Positions 22,006 to 32,956 of a stretch of 64,000 nt of DNA are shown here, one piece after another. The position numbers and the translations under genes were made by a program. Position 1 is the first letter of the stretch; every line of letters starts with the position of its first letter. Where the stretch lies: the NCBI GenBank assembly GCA_002682825.1, contig NOKP01000002.1, forward strand, positions 1,989,132-2,053,131, given 5' to 3'. The notes beneath the pieces are model-generated. The model did no database searches, was not told where the DNA came from, and saw only the letters and a program-made list of their open reading frames with translations. Origin of the DNA: Neonectria sp. B-13. Its lineage: Eukaryota > Ascomycota > Sordariomycetes > Hypocreales > Nectriaceae.

Positions 22006-24637
22006 ATGGCATCTCAGAAGATCTCCCATTTCATAACCAGCAAAGTCCTCGGCATTGACGTCGAGGAACGCTATTCTCGTCTGCCCGATGGCCTCGACCA
22101 ACGCGCAACCAAGGCTCTTGCTCCTGCAAGCATCTATCTTGAGGATGAGCCATCCGTCACTGAGTGGTTCAAGGAGCTAGCCCCGTCCAAAGCGGGTGCT
22201 GTCCAGTATATACAGGATTTATTCCCGTTTGCAGCATGGATTACCCGATACGGGCTCAACTGGCTGGTAGGCGATATAATTGCCGGTACGTTTCCCCAAA
22301 CCACCCAACGTCCCAGGACCCTACTCTGCGACTGACACATTCATCATCGCAGGCATCACTATTGGTTTGGTCGTCGTCCCTCAGGCCATGGCATATGCCC
22401 TCCTCGCTCAACTTACACCAGCCCACGGACTCTACACGTCTTTCACTGGTGCCGTGCTATACTGGGTCTTCGGCACCTCGAAAGATATTGTTATTGGCGT
22501 ATGAACCCACACCAGATTTACTCTGCTTTTCTCAGCTGACAACTCTACTTGATTATAGACTACTGCCGTCGGGTCCCTCCTTGTCGGTCAAGTTATCGGC
22601 CATGTCGAAGGCGTATCGCCTGGAAAATACACCAACGAAGAAATAGCACATGCTCTCAGCATGATGTCAGGGGCTGTCTTACTCTTTTTCGGGCTCTTTC
22701 GGCTGGGATGGATTATTGAATTCATTCCTTACATCCCCATCTCGGCTTTCGTAACTGCGGCAAGCATTACTATTATGTCGACCCAAGTCCCCAGTGCGCT
22801 AGGCATTCCTGGCATTAACACTCGAGAGTCCCCTTACAAGGTCATCATCAACACATTGAAGTCGTTGCCTGACGCCCGTCTCGATGCTGCGATAGGCATC
22901 ACTTCAATCATTTTGTTGTTTGCCATTCGAGATTTGTGCTCCTTCATGGAAGCTCGTCACCCTCGGATGAAGCGCACATGGTCATATGTCTCCTCCCTGA
23001 GACTGACCTTTGTCATGATCCTGTTTACCCTCATCAGCTTTCTTGTCAACAGGGGTCTCCCTTTCGACGAGTCTAAGTTTAAGATCGTTGGTAAAATTGA
23101 ACCTGGTATGTATTGCCCCGTCCAGTCAATTCATGCCATTTCACTAACCTGATTTTCAGGTTTCCAACGCGCCAACGTACCAATGCCCAGCACTGACTTG
23201 CTTGGTGTCATCATGCCCCAGCTACCCGCTGTGGCCATCATTTTGGTAATTGAGCACATTGCCATTGCGAAGGCCATGGGGCGGCAGTACAACTACACAA
23301 TTAACCCCTCACAAGAGATTGTTGCTCTTGGCGCAGCCAACATCTTCAGCCCGTTTATGGGCGGATATGTCTGCACCGGTTCCTTCGGAGCTTCTGCGGT
23401 ACTTTCTAAGGCTGGTGTCAAGACTCCCATGGCCGGCGTCTTCAGTGCACTGGTTCTTGTGCTGGCTTTATACGTCTTGACGGCTGTTTTCTACTACATT
23501 CCCAAGGCCGCACTTGCTGGTCTTATTATCCATGCTGTATGCAATCTCATTGCTCCCCCCAAAAAGCTGTACACGTATTGGCAGCTATCGCCTCTGGAGA
23601 CGTGTATCTGGGTGGTTGGTGTTGCCGTGGCCATCTTCGACTCGCTCGAGACGTCCATCTACGTTGGCACTGCTCTCTCCGCCGCTCTTCTTCTTTTCCG
23701 CCTCGCCCGTACAAGGGGCAAGTTTCTTGGACGCGTCAGAGCACAGCGGGTTGTTGATGAGAAGGGCAAGTGTGGTCAGATCAGTCAGCGCTCAAGCCAC
23801 ACCACTTTGTTCAACGAGAAGGACTCTCGCGACATTTTCGTGCCTCTGGATCGCAAGGATGCTTCTAATCCTGACATTGTGGTTGACTCACCATACCCTG
23901 GCGTCTTCATCTACCGCTTCAGCGAAGGGTACAACTACACAAACCAAGCTTATCACATCGATACTTTGGTTCAACGCGTCATGGAAAGTACTCGTCGCAT
24001 GTCGGAAGAGCATTACGAGAAGGAGTCTGATCGGCCCTGGAACGACCCTGGCCCCCAGAAGCACAACCCTGACTCTGACAACCTCCCCTATCTTCGAGCC
24101 GTCGTGCTCGACTTTTCCGCCGTCAACAACCTCGACATCACCTGCATTCAGGGCCTTGTTGACCTGCGAAATTCCTTCGACAAATATTCTGCCCCCGACG
24201 CGGTGGAGTGGCATTTTGCCAATGTTCACAACCGTTGGTCTCGTCGTGCCCTCGCCAGCGCTGGTTTTGGATTTCCAACATCGCAAAACGCCGAAGCGCT
24301 CGCAAACTGGACACCTGCGTACTCAATCGCTACTACGCTTGTAGGGAACAATGTCAATTTCGAGCATAGTACCCACCGTGAATCGGACATTGAGGCAGAT
24401 GCGACCTGTGGCGAAGATCCCGTCCGGCGACAGTCCTCAGATACCGAAGAGAAGGCAACTATAACTTCGGAAAGGCTTGACACGGAGACTGCCGGGACTC
24501 TCCCCTCTTCTCCATCTGGACATCATGCGCCAATGGCCTCCATATTTGGTGTCGATCGTCCGTTCTTCCACGTGGATCTGCTCGATGCGGCGGCTGCGGC
24601 AGTAAAGGATGCTGAGAACAAGGACAAGAATCTTTGA
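22006..24637 (+). CDS. SulP-family sulfate permease with STAS domain
   Basis: Four exons: 22006-22285, 22353-22498, 22559-23105 and 23160-24637, giving 816 residues. The membrane domain begins with WLVGDIIAGITIGLVVVPQAMAYALLA, the SulP signature region, and continues through roughly a dozen hydrophobic spans (GAVLLFFGLFRLGW, LPAVAIILVIEHIAIAKA, GSFGASAVLSKAG). The cytosolic C-terminal STAS domain shows AVVLDFSAVNNLDITCIQGLVDLR. This matches plasma-membrane sulfate/proton symporters such as yeast Sul1/Sul2 and Neurospora Cys-14; sulfate versus another anion cannot be told from sequence alone. It is probably a primary-metabolism neighbour and not a PKS pathway member. Confidence 0.95.
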
Positions 24638-25100
24638 CCGTGATGATGACGCGATGGTCCCTTGAACGACGACATGACTTGTTTTCGAAGCGCTAGCGTT
24701 TTGGTGTTATCAGAGAAGAGGCACCGGCTTTTTTACAAGTACATTAGACACAGTATTATTTAAAATAGCTGTTTGAGTAATGAAATTATGATACAAACCT
24801 AACCAAGGTATCGTCGAGTTCGACAGATGGTGATTTCCAAGTCCCTTCAATTTCGATAAAGTTACGACGTTCCCCTTCCTCCCTTAGTCTGCCGACGGGC
24901 ATTTTTGAGTGGTTTCTAAACGCGTCATACAATTCGTATGATCGTGATTATAATTGCAGCCATTCTATCTGTTTCCTTCATAAATCCCAATCGTTCACTT
25001 TCCAGACTGGTACCCAAAGAATCTCTACTTGAAATACGCCTCTAGCCCATCCCATAAACTCCAACCGGCCGATCAATCGAATATTGCAGAGCACTCAAAA
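24638..25100. other. intergenic, convergent 3' ends
   Basis: 463 bp between the permease stop and the terpene cyclase stop. AT-rich; nothing beyond presumed 3' UTRs. Confidence 0.6.
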
Positions 25101-26116
25101 TCACAAGTATCGTTTCGTCTGCCAGTAAAACTCCTCCGCACCAGTCATCCGCCTTTCAATCCCACCCACGGCCCTCCGCATCTCCTCACTCTCCATGTCC
25201 CCATTAGCAACCAACTCGCGCACCATTCGCTGAAACTCGCCCTCCCAAGTCCGCACCAGCGAAAACGACCAGACCTTGGCCGCCTCAACGCCAATATGGG
25301 TCTCGGCAGCGAGGATGCTGACACCGTTCATCATGACTGCGGATTCGCCGCAGGTTTGCCATGCCGTCCATTCGCGGTCGAAGGAGAAGATGTCGTTTAG
25401 CGTCATGACGTGGTAGTTGGCAATACGCTCGAGCGGCGCGAGCTTCTGCATCTTCTCGCGTGGGAGGAAGAGGTTCTCCGTCCAGTACAGGATGGTGGAG
25501 CAGATGTTGATGCCGAAGTCCACTTCGCGGTATGCGAGGTACTTCTGGAAGGAATCGAGGTTGCCACGGTTGGAGTCGCAGTGACAGAACAACATCTCCA
25601 CATATTGGTCGATGATGAGCTGCTCGTGGCAGGATGAGTCGGTGTTTGAGGCTTGCATGAGGATGCGGGTGAAGATGGAGTGATGCATCTTTTCGATGGT
25701 GGTGAGCGGGACGAAGCACTCAGGGGCGTCTCGGAGTGTTGATAGACGCAGAACGACAATTGTGCTGTCTTCCAGTTTCTGATGCTCGAACCAGTCTAAT
25801 CCGCTCGTCAGCTAATTGTCGATATGATGCAGGGTAAATCGAGAGCCTTACCGTCCATCAAGAACCCGAGCAGCAGCAGCTCGCAAGCAAGCTTGACGCG
25901 CTCAAACCCTCCAGTAGCGAACATGCGGAGGGCCGTGTCACTTAATCTCCAGCTCAGGAAGCCCAACCTGGCCCTAACAGAGGGCCATTCCCATGTGTCA
26001 CTGAGATATTGGTTGACGTATGTCTCGATCTCGTCATGTCGGGCATGAATCTCTGGTTCGGATAGGGTTGTTGGTGTTCCGATGGAACGCAGAGGATGGT
26101 CTAATGAGGAGTTCAT
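25101..26116 (-). CDS. class I terpene cyclase (sesquiterpene-synthase-like)
   Basis: Exons 26116-25852 and 25795-25101 are joined across a 56-nt intron (GTAAGG...TAG) to give 319 residues. An upstream in-frame ATG at 26194 would add 26 residues. The intron splits the aspartate-rich motif: the joined exons read MDDWFEHQ, so Asp88, Asp89 and Glu92 form DDxxE. The second metal motif NDIFSFDRE has Asn222, Ser226 and Glu230 (NSE triad). Both Mg-diphosphate binding motifs are therefore intact and correctly spaced for a bacterial/fungal-type all-alpha cyclase that ionises farnesyl or a similar diphosphate. Product unknown. There is no prenyltransferase nearby, so the substrate would come from the sterol pathway. 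Confidence 0.9.
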
Positions 26117-27632
26117 TGTCGGTCTTGTAGTGTCTTTGAGCTTGAGTCTACTCTCCTGCTTTGCCCACGCATCCCCCTTTGGTGGGTGGCCCATTCACTT
26201 ATATACTGTTATCTTGCTTAGCGTCGAGACAGGAAGAATAGATCCTTGATAGTGTCGAAGAACTCCATCCAGGCAAGGTCGGGACGCATCAGTAAGATTT
26301 CACATGTCTACCCTCCAACGGATCACCAGCTTGAGGGCATCGCCGTTCTGGACCCTCTTAGATCCACTTCTGCATCGACGAATCCACCAGGGCAGCTAAT
26401 TTAGGCATTCAGCCAGCCGCAAAACTATTGACGGAATGGCCACTAAGGCCCACGAGGCGGAGCCGTCTATCCGTTCGCACAAGGAGACGCCGATGGATAT
26501 CAGTTCTGATGCAGTCGGCCGCATGAGAAAGGCTTGATTGGGAAAGATTGCTGCAGAGTCCTTAGCTGAATATCTTGGCGATGCGTCGGGCCATCCGGTG
26601 CCCGCTGAGAAGAGATTTGAGAGCGGCAGCAAACAGGCTTCCCTGCAGCACTAGTCAAGGCATATCCCAAGCTTTCATCGATTCATTGGAGTTTTGGGCG
26701 GTGAGTTGGCCGGGTACGCGTTGAAGATAAAGAGTTGACCAGCTTCTGGAAATATCTCAGCTCATGTCGTAAGGTCGATAGCGCCGTCTTACTTAGCCCC
26801 CCCTGCTTGGCCTCTTTTCGCTTTTCAGCTTACGGGCTTGGTTGCGACAAGCCACAGGATAGGTTTGATGACCAAAAAGGACATGGGCTATAATGCAAGT
26901 CTATTATATACCTAATGGATATTGAATTGCCGATTTTCGTAAGCATCGGTATGTGCCTAGGTGGGTATTCCATGTTCGATATGCCGACTCAGCCGAGGTG
27001 ACGTTGGGGTCAGGCATAAATCTGTGTCAACACCAACACCAAAATCTCCATGCATATTATCTCACTTCTGTAAATGATCGCTGTGTACGGAGTAATGAAC
27101 AGCAAGACTGTGGAATTGCCAAATCCCAGCTAGGCCGCAACGGCGTAAAGATCTGCGCTCCGTTCCACGCCCGTTTCTGGGCGTTGATATCACCAAGGCT
27201 TAGCGCAACATCTCAGATAAACCGGAGCTCCAATCAACTCAACTAATAATCATCACCTATGAGGAAGCTTAGATACTGGACGACCCTAGAATCGTTAGCA
27301 ACATTCGTCATTCGGCCTTGCGGATGCTGACTAAAGATATGGACCCTTCCCCGCGTTAATCAACACGTCGCTCCAAGTGACTATCTGTGTTGTAGTTCTA
27401 ATTTCAATTGTTCATACCAAGTCATCGATACTTGTCTATCCTCAATAGTAACAGCCGTTATCCTTGCACCAAAGCTTTGATCGTGTCTCAATCATTTCGC
27501 TGGAGACAATTAGCTGTCGCTTCAATACGTTTCTTCCACGTCTTCCCTGCCGATAAAGGTTGTCAATACAATCTGTCCTGACTACCAATACACTTTACAA
27601 TTTCGCCTGGCCTCTACTTGAAATCTTGCACA
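26117..27632. other. intergenic, gene-poor, with a possible gene relic
   Basis: 1.5 kb between divergent genes. 26400-26655 holds a plus-strand frame of coding-like composition interrupted by one TGA (see findings). The remainder is AT-rich without recognisable content. The last 150 bases should be the F-box gene promoter. Confidence 0.5.
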
Positions 27633-28593
27633 ATGTATTTATGCAACTCTTCCATCGCGCTGTTGCCCAACGAGGTAAGAATCTATGGGCCATGTGTCTC
27701 GTAGCCTCCGCTAACTATATCTCAGACCCTCAGTGCTGTTTTATCACACTTCCCAACCCTAGAGCTTCTACCACTTGCCCTCGTCAATCGCGGCTTCTAC
27801 TCCCTCGTCGCCCAGGTCCTCCACCAGCGCCTTATTCAAACAGCCCCCGTACCTGAAAACCAGTTAATGCTCGAGTGCTATCACCCAAGCGTCAAGTTCT
27901 ACACGCCGTACCTGGCATGCAAGTTCCAAAAGACGGTTGTGCGCGACGGACCAGAGTTCGATCCGGGGTCGCCGACACTATCGGACCTGCAGAGGCTCTA
28001 CGCTTCGTATCGCATCACATGGGCCGAGGAGAACCGTCGTCCGCGACGAATCCGGGCTCGATTCGCTAATGCGGGGCCTTCCCAAGAAGTGGAGGATGAC
28101 ATCACGGTCAACGTGGACTTAGACGAGGGAGAATCTTTCAGCCAGCTATGCGCTGGGACATATATGGTCAAAGAGGGACCTAAGCCCGGCATCTTTGTCA
28201 GTCATATCAACATAAAAGACGGAGTCATACGCGTCTTCAGGAAATGGCTGGCCGAGAGAGCAGCGCAAAACCCCCCCGGAAATGAATCAGATAACATCCT
28301 CTGGATAGACTGGTTCAACAACGTGGGGATTAGATTCCGTGTTAATCCAGCTGCATCGGAGAGGATGCCGCTTATATCTGGGCCCGAGGACGAACCACCG
28401 GTGTCATACAGTCTGGTATATGAGGGTGAGTTATTCGTGACCGAGAATCCTGGAGTTCCACTCCGTGCTAAGAATTTCAGAACTTCTCATCCGTGCAAGT
28501 ACCCTCCTGCGGTCGACAGAGGAGATGCTTGTGCAGGAAATCTCCGATACCGGAAACACGGTTGTGATTCACGGAGCAGCTTTGTCTGGATAG
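27633..28593 (+). CDS. F-box-like domain protein
   Basis: Three exons: 27633-27674, 27726-28425 and 28481-28593, for 284 residues; the introns carry GTAAGA...CTAAC...CAG and GTGAGT...CAG. The first exon is 42 nt and splicing creates LLPNE-TLSAVLSHFPTLELLPLALVNRGFYSLV, a typical F-box helix pair. The rest (KFYTPYLACKF, GIFVSHINIKDGVIRVFRKWLAE, and the last exon EELLIRASTLLRSTEEMLVQ) is a conserved-looking fungal C-terminal region of unknown fold. F-box proteins usually tether a substrate to the SCF ubiquitin ligase. The reading without the second splice would end in unrelated sequence, which supports the splice. Confidence 0.82.
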
Positions 28594-29154
28594 GTAGTGC
28601 GTGAACAAGAAGTGAATCAGATTGATGCGTTTTGGTGATATTTTTCAGGTTTACGACTATTGTTCATCAGAGACAGGCGATTTACAATAGAGCATGCGCT
28701 ACACTCATCTCTAGATGACTATCTGGGTCTTCCTAATGGCATAAACAAAATAAGGCCTAAGGTATGAGGTAGAATTACTAACATCTTTAGTTTTAGGAAC
28801 ACATTTAGTCTTAGGAACACACTTAGTCTTAGGAACACACTTAGTCTTAGGAATGCATTTAGCTTAGGCATATATTTATTCATGCCATTAGGAATAATCG
28901 TTCCTGCCCCGGACAAGACTTAACTAGCTAACCATAGATTCCGAAATCGTCTCTCTCGTGGCTCGTTGCTTCAGTCCCAGTTCCACACGGGCTAGTAATG
29001 GCTCTGGTTCGGTGCCCACAGTGACCATCTTGTTTTACTACCTGTGTTGAAGCTGTAACAGACTCAATTAACAGCAAGAGTAGGAATTATATCACTATGG
29101 GATATCTTTGTGTATCTCGTCGTCACATTCAAACATTGCAAAGCAGTAAATCCA
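28594..29154. other. intergenic between F-box gene and GPCR gene
   Basis: Besides the dispersed repeat at 28735-28900 there is only AT-rich spacer with the presumed 3' UTRs of two convergent genes. Confidence 0.55.
28735..28900. repeat. dispersed repeat, copy A, with internal 18-bp tandem array
   Basis: Contains about four units of CTTAGGAACACACTTAGT (roughly 28792-28866), flanked by sequence (GGCCTAAGGTATGAGG..., ...TATTTATTCATGCCATTAG) that recurs inverted at 37615-37700. The unique flanks match apart mainly from C/T and G/A differences. Non-coding. Confidence 0.75.
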
Positions 29155-30758
29155 TCACAAGCTCGCCGACCTCTTTCCCGGCGCCTCGGCCATTCTCCTC
29201 AGCTCAACATCACTTCCGGAATCCGTATCTTCCAAGAAACTCTGACCTCGATCATTGCGGGGACTCGCCGGCACCACTGCCATGTCAACCCCCGCCTCCA
29301 CCATGTCACAAGTCTCATTCCTATCCCGTAAGGTCTGCCGCAGCGCGCGGTTGCTGGTGATAAAAAAGATGGCGGAGTTCCACAAACCCTGTAGAGGCAG
29401 CACGGCGGCAGTAGCAACGTGATACTCGAAGGGCGAGTCGCCAACCAACCAGCTGTGGATACGGTTCATACTGCTCGGGATCCAAGTGACCAGGACGCTC
29501 AAGGCGAAGAGGAAGCTAGTGCGCAAGTACGCTCGCTTGATAGGGTCCTCGATGACGAACTTGGACACGGCCCTGTTGGTTGCATTCGTAATGCGGCGTA
29601 GCGGGCGTCTGGATCGGGGCGGTGCGCCCGCGGGGGACGTCACAGTTGAGAAGTAGTTGCTGGGCGCGGTCTGGATAGGAGGAGGCGAAGATTCATCGAA
29701 CGAAACGTGTGGTGTTGATTGCGTGTGTGTAGGTCGTGGCTCTTCGGGGAACGAAGTCGAAGCTGTCGACTGGACAACCTGGACCTCAGTTACGATGGTT
29801 CCATAGAAGCAGTCCTGTGGGACCAGGAGGTCCACACGAGGCATCTGCTGCTGAGACCAGTTAGTGAGGCCGCTTCTAGAGTGCTGCCTGAGTTCATAAC
29901 GTACTTGCTCATAAGTTCCAGCCTCTCTGCTCTTGGACACGGAAAAGCTCCTGAGTCGGTTCCTGGTGCGGAAGACTTGGTAGCCAACCAAGAAATAAAA
30001 TAGCAACGATCCAACAATGCAAATCCAAATGAGCATGTAGTAGGAATAGATGCGCACATTTTCCCACTCCTGGTCTACCCAACACCAGATCTAACCCCAG
30101 CCTCGTTAGTCGAAGGACGAGTTGAAGATCGAGGAAGCAGATACTCACCGTGGCTTGGCCAAACACTGGTCCGCGGCCCGAGCTTCTAACTAGGACCAGC
30201 GAAAGAGAGATGACAAAGGGACCCCCGTAGCAGATGAGGCAGTAGAGCCACCACCACTTGCGGAAGGCATCGGGGCTTGTTCGAAAGAAGAATACGAGGA
30301 AGACGTTGAAGGCCATCGCGAGGGACCACCAGGGGTCGGACTGCATGAACCTATGACAGTTATTAGCCGTCTACTTTCGAATAATCGTAGAGGTTTGCTC
30401 CAATGACAATGCAAAGGAGCCACTAGTGAGTTGGTAAGAGGAGATATAGAGCACCAACTCACATCTGGAATAAGAAGCCTTGTCCTTGACAGAGCGCCGA
30501 GTCCGTCCCACTCTCCAGACCATCCATAGCGATTATGCTGGCAACGCTGGCGCCGATGTTGGCGATGCTCGCAAAGACGATGAAGGTATTTTGGACATTG
30601 CGCACACGCGGAGCCAAGGCGTAGGCGACGAACAGGAGAAGAACGGCCACTAAGCTGATGGTGCCTCCTATGCGCTCCAGCAGCGTCAGTGTCCGAGCCT
30701 GCGCAGGTGTCATGGTGATGACCTCGGCGCGGCCGGCGAGGAGGCTTTGCAACGGCAT
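29155..30758 (-). CDS. G-protein-coupled receptor, cAMP-receptor-like
   Basis: Four exons: 30758-30463, 30350-30149, 30090-29905 and 29850-29155, giving 459 residues. The last intron (54 nt, GTACGT...CTAAC...CAG) is a multiple of three without a stop, so it could also be retained. Hydrophobic spans: ISLVAVLLLFVAYAL, NTFIVFASIANIGASVASIIAM, LAMAFNVFLVFFF, WLYCLICYGGPFVISLSLVLV, MLIWICIVGSLLFYFLVGYQV, TSFLFALSVLVTWIPSSMNR and VATAAVLPLQGLWNSAIFFIT: seven in all. The WCW after helix 4 and the long basic third cytoplasmic loop resemble the GprH/cAR-like fungal class. The ligand is unknown; it would signal through heterotrimeric G proteins at the plasma membrane. The exact start is uncertain; another ATG lies at 30713. 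Confidence 0.87.
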
Positions 30759-32956
30759 AGCATTCGGGGAGGGGAGGGGAGAATGCAGATGAGTAGCAGA
30801 CTGTATCACCACCTGTAGTTTTTGCAAGTGCGTGTTCGCTTTCTTTCCACCCGATGACGGGGGCAGGGAATAGAAGAGAGAGCAGGAGCGTACCCGTTAC
30901 GCTCAGCCAAGGGCCTAGACGATGTAAAGTAGGCCTCGTCTCGGGTCAAAGCGAGGGAGAGTTTTGGTACGAGGGAGCGAGAAGATGGACGAGGGGGAAA
31001 CGGGGGATTGGATTCGAACAAGCGAGGTGTGTCCCGCGAAGAAACCTCGCTCGGCTCGCACAGAACAGAGCGGCGGTACTTTGAAATGGGGCGATATGCC
31101 GGCGGCCGAGAGCTGAGGACTGAGAGGAAGCTGGAGTCTCCGTCGAGGCGGGCGAGAGCAACCTACCAAAGGGCGGCGAAGCTGAGCTGTGCCACCGTCG
31201 CCCGGCTGCAAGAAGCCGTGATGGTATGGTGGAGAGTGAGGGGCCTTGGATCAAGCGGGATGAAGGTCAAGGAGTTGCAGGCGGAAGAAGAGGCCATCTC
31301 ATCATCCGTTTTGTCTTGGCTCGCCTCTCATTCTCTCCTCACTTTGGCCTTGTTTCACGCCCAGCTCAGTGCAAGGGACGGGAAAGACGAGAGAGATTTG
31401 CAGTCAATCACTGACAAGGCCACCATTCATCCGTCACCAGCCTGCCAGCTGCCTGCCAGCTGCCTGCCAACCAACTCCCACTCGCCCATCAGCATCATCC
31501 GCCAATCTCCATCATCCATCACCCTCCATCCCGTAACTCTGCCACGGCTTCGCACATGTTCCCAATCGTTTAAGTTTGAGTCTCATCTGCCATTGGTCTT
31601 GACTCGGTGGCTCAAATGCACAGGAGGCACTAAGCATGCCTGCCTGCAACTTGCAATTGCATCTACTAGTACTCTCGAAGCGAGCCCGCCAAGCCTATTG
31701 AGCCCTACAAGGCCTTGGCCCTTTTGTCTTCCCCATCCGAAGGCAGATCAACACGACCTGATTGCCCGTTCCCCGAGATCCAACCCCAATGACAATGCAG
31801 CGCCATAAGCCCGCCGCCCGATGCAAGGCGGTGCAGTGTAACCAAGCAAACAACGCCATAGGCTGGCTCTCGAGTCCTCGTCCTCCATCTCCAATCAGCG
31901 TCTCCGTCGCCTCCGTCGTCTCCAGCGCCGAGTCCCCGATCATCACGGCTCCCAATTAACAAACTCTCCGCCTAAAGCAAACATGCATGCCCTCCCTTGG
32001 GAAAATGCGCCTCTCGCCTATGCCGGCCATCCAGCAGCGGCCGTTTCAAGATTTGCGGTGAACGGGTTACGGATGACGAGATCTGGGCCAATGGTCGAGA
32101 GGCGAGATGGGGGCGTTTGTTTGCTCTCCATTCGTCAAGCCTCAATTCACGTGGCGCCAGACTCCCGGCGCTGAACCACTAGGCGATCGTCGTCGGTAGT
32201 TAATTAGGCGAGTACAGTGTGGCTCGTCCTGGATCTCTCGTGGCCTGCACGAATACCCTAGATTAGTATTGACCCCTGGGTTCCTTAACGGGATCACAAC
32301 GCCCAAAACACAAGTCTAAACATAATAACAACTCAGGGTGGTCCTACCCTCAACCTAAGCAGTACACATCCTAACCTATCCTAACTGCTGACCTTAGCCA
32401 TTGACCCTGTTTTCTCCATACTAGTAGTTTCATGGACGACAAAATGAGGTCTATATGCAAGGTCAGTGTTACAGTGAGACACGAGCAAAGTCACTTGTTG
32501 GGATGTTGTCTTGACAAGCAACAAATATAGAGATTTTGCCTCCATTTTACAATGTTAGCGGAGATCCCCGTTATGGAATACATGTTGGCTTTTCCCAGGT
32601 CTGGTCAATCCCATTATACGGATACGGGACTGTCCGTGCGGCATTGCATTTTGGACGAGCACAATTGGTCGTATCGACGGGACCTTGTGCATGCCTACAA
32701 GATTTGTTTGCTACTGTGGCCTTCTCAATGTCTTGCTTGGAATGCATAAGCCCATCTCGTTGGTTAAGCTCTATTAATCCATGTATCATGGTGTAGGACA
32801 AAATTTCACCTCACGTTGTGCCGATAAGCCTGAGAATCAAACTGATATGTAGTATATCCAAAATGTTCATTCCAACCCTCGTGTGACTGAACCCCAAGTT
32901 CAGCCCCCCAGACGAAAACCTAACCAAAATTCGTAGAATCCATGGTCTCTACTTCC
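30759..32956. other. long intergenic region
   Basis: 2.2 kb. 30760-31250 is the upstream region of the GPCR gene (GA/CT-rich). 31440-31472 has three tandem copies of an 11-bp CTGCCAGCTGC unit. 32340-32400 is rich in CCTAA/CTAAC strings. No gene, tRNA or transposon could be supported; the 266-residue frame at 31008-31808 has promoter-like low-complexity composition. Confidence 0.55.

Noticed and set aside
31008..31808. 266-codon plus-strand frame upstream of the GPCR gene
   Set aside because: Low-complexity Ser/Pro/Arg composition typical of CT/GA-rich promoter DNA; no domain, no conserved start context.
32130..32200. tRNA A-box-like CCTAGTGGTTCAGCGC on the minus strand
   Set aside because: No B-box (GTTCRANTCC) at the right distance and the anticodon loop would have eight bases.
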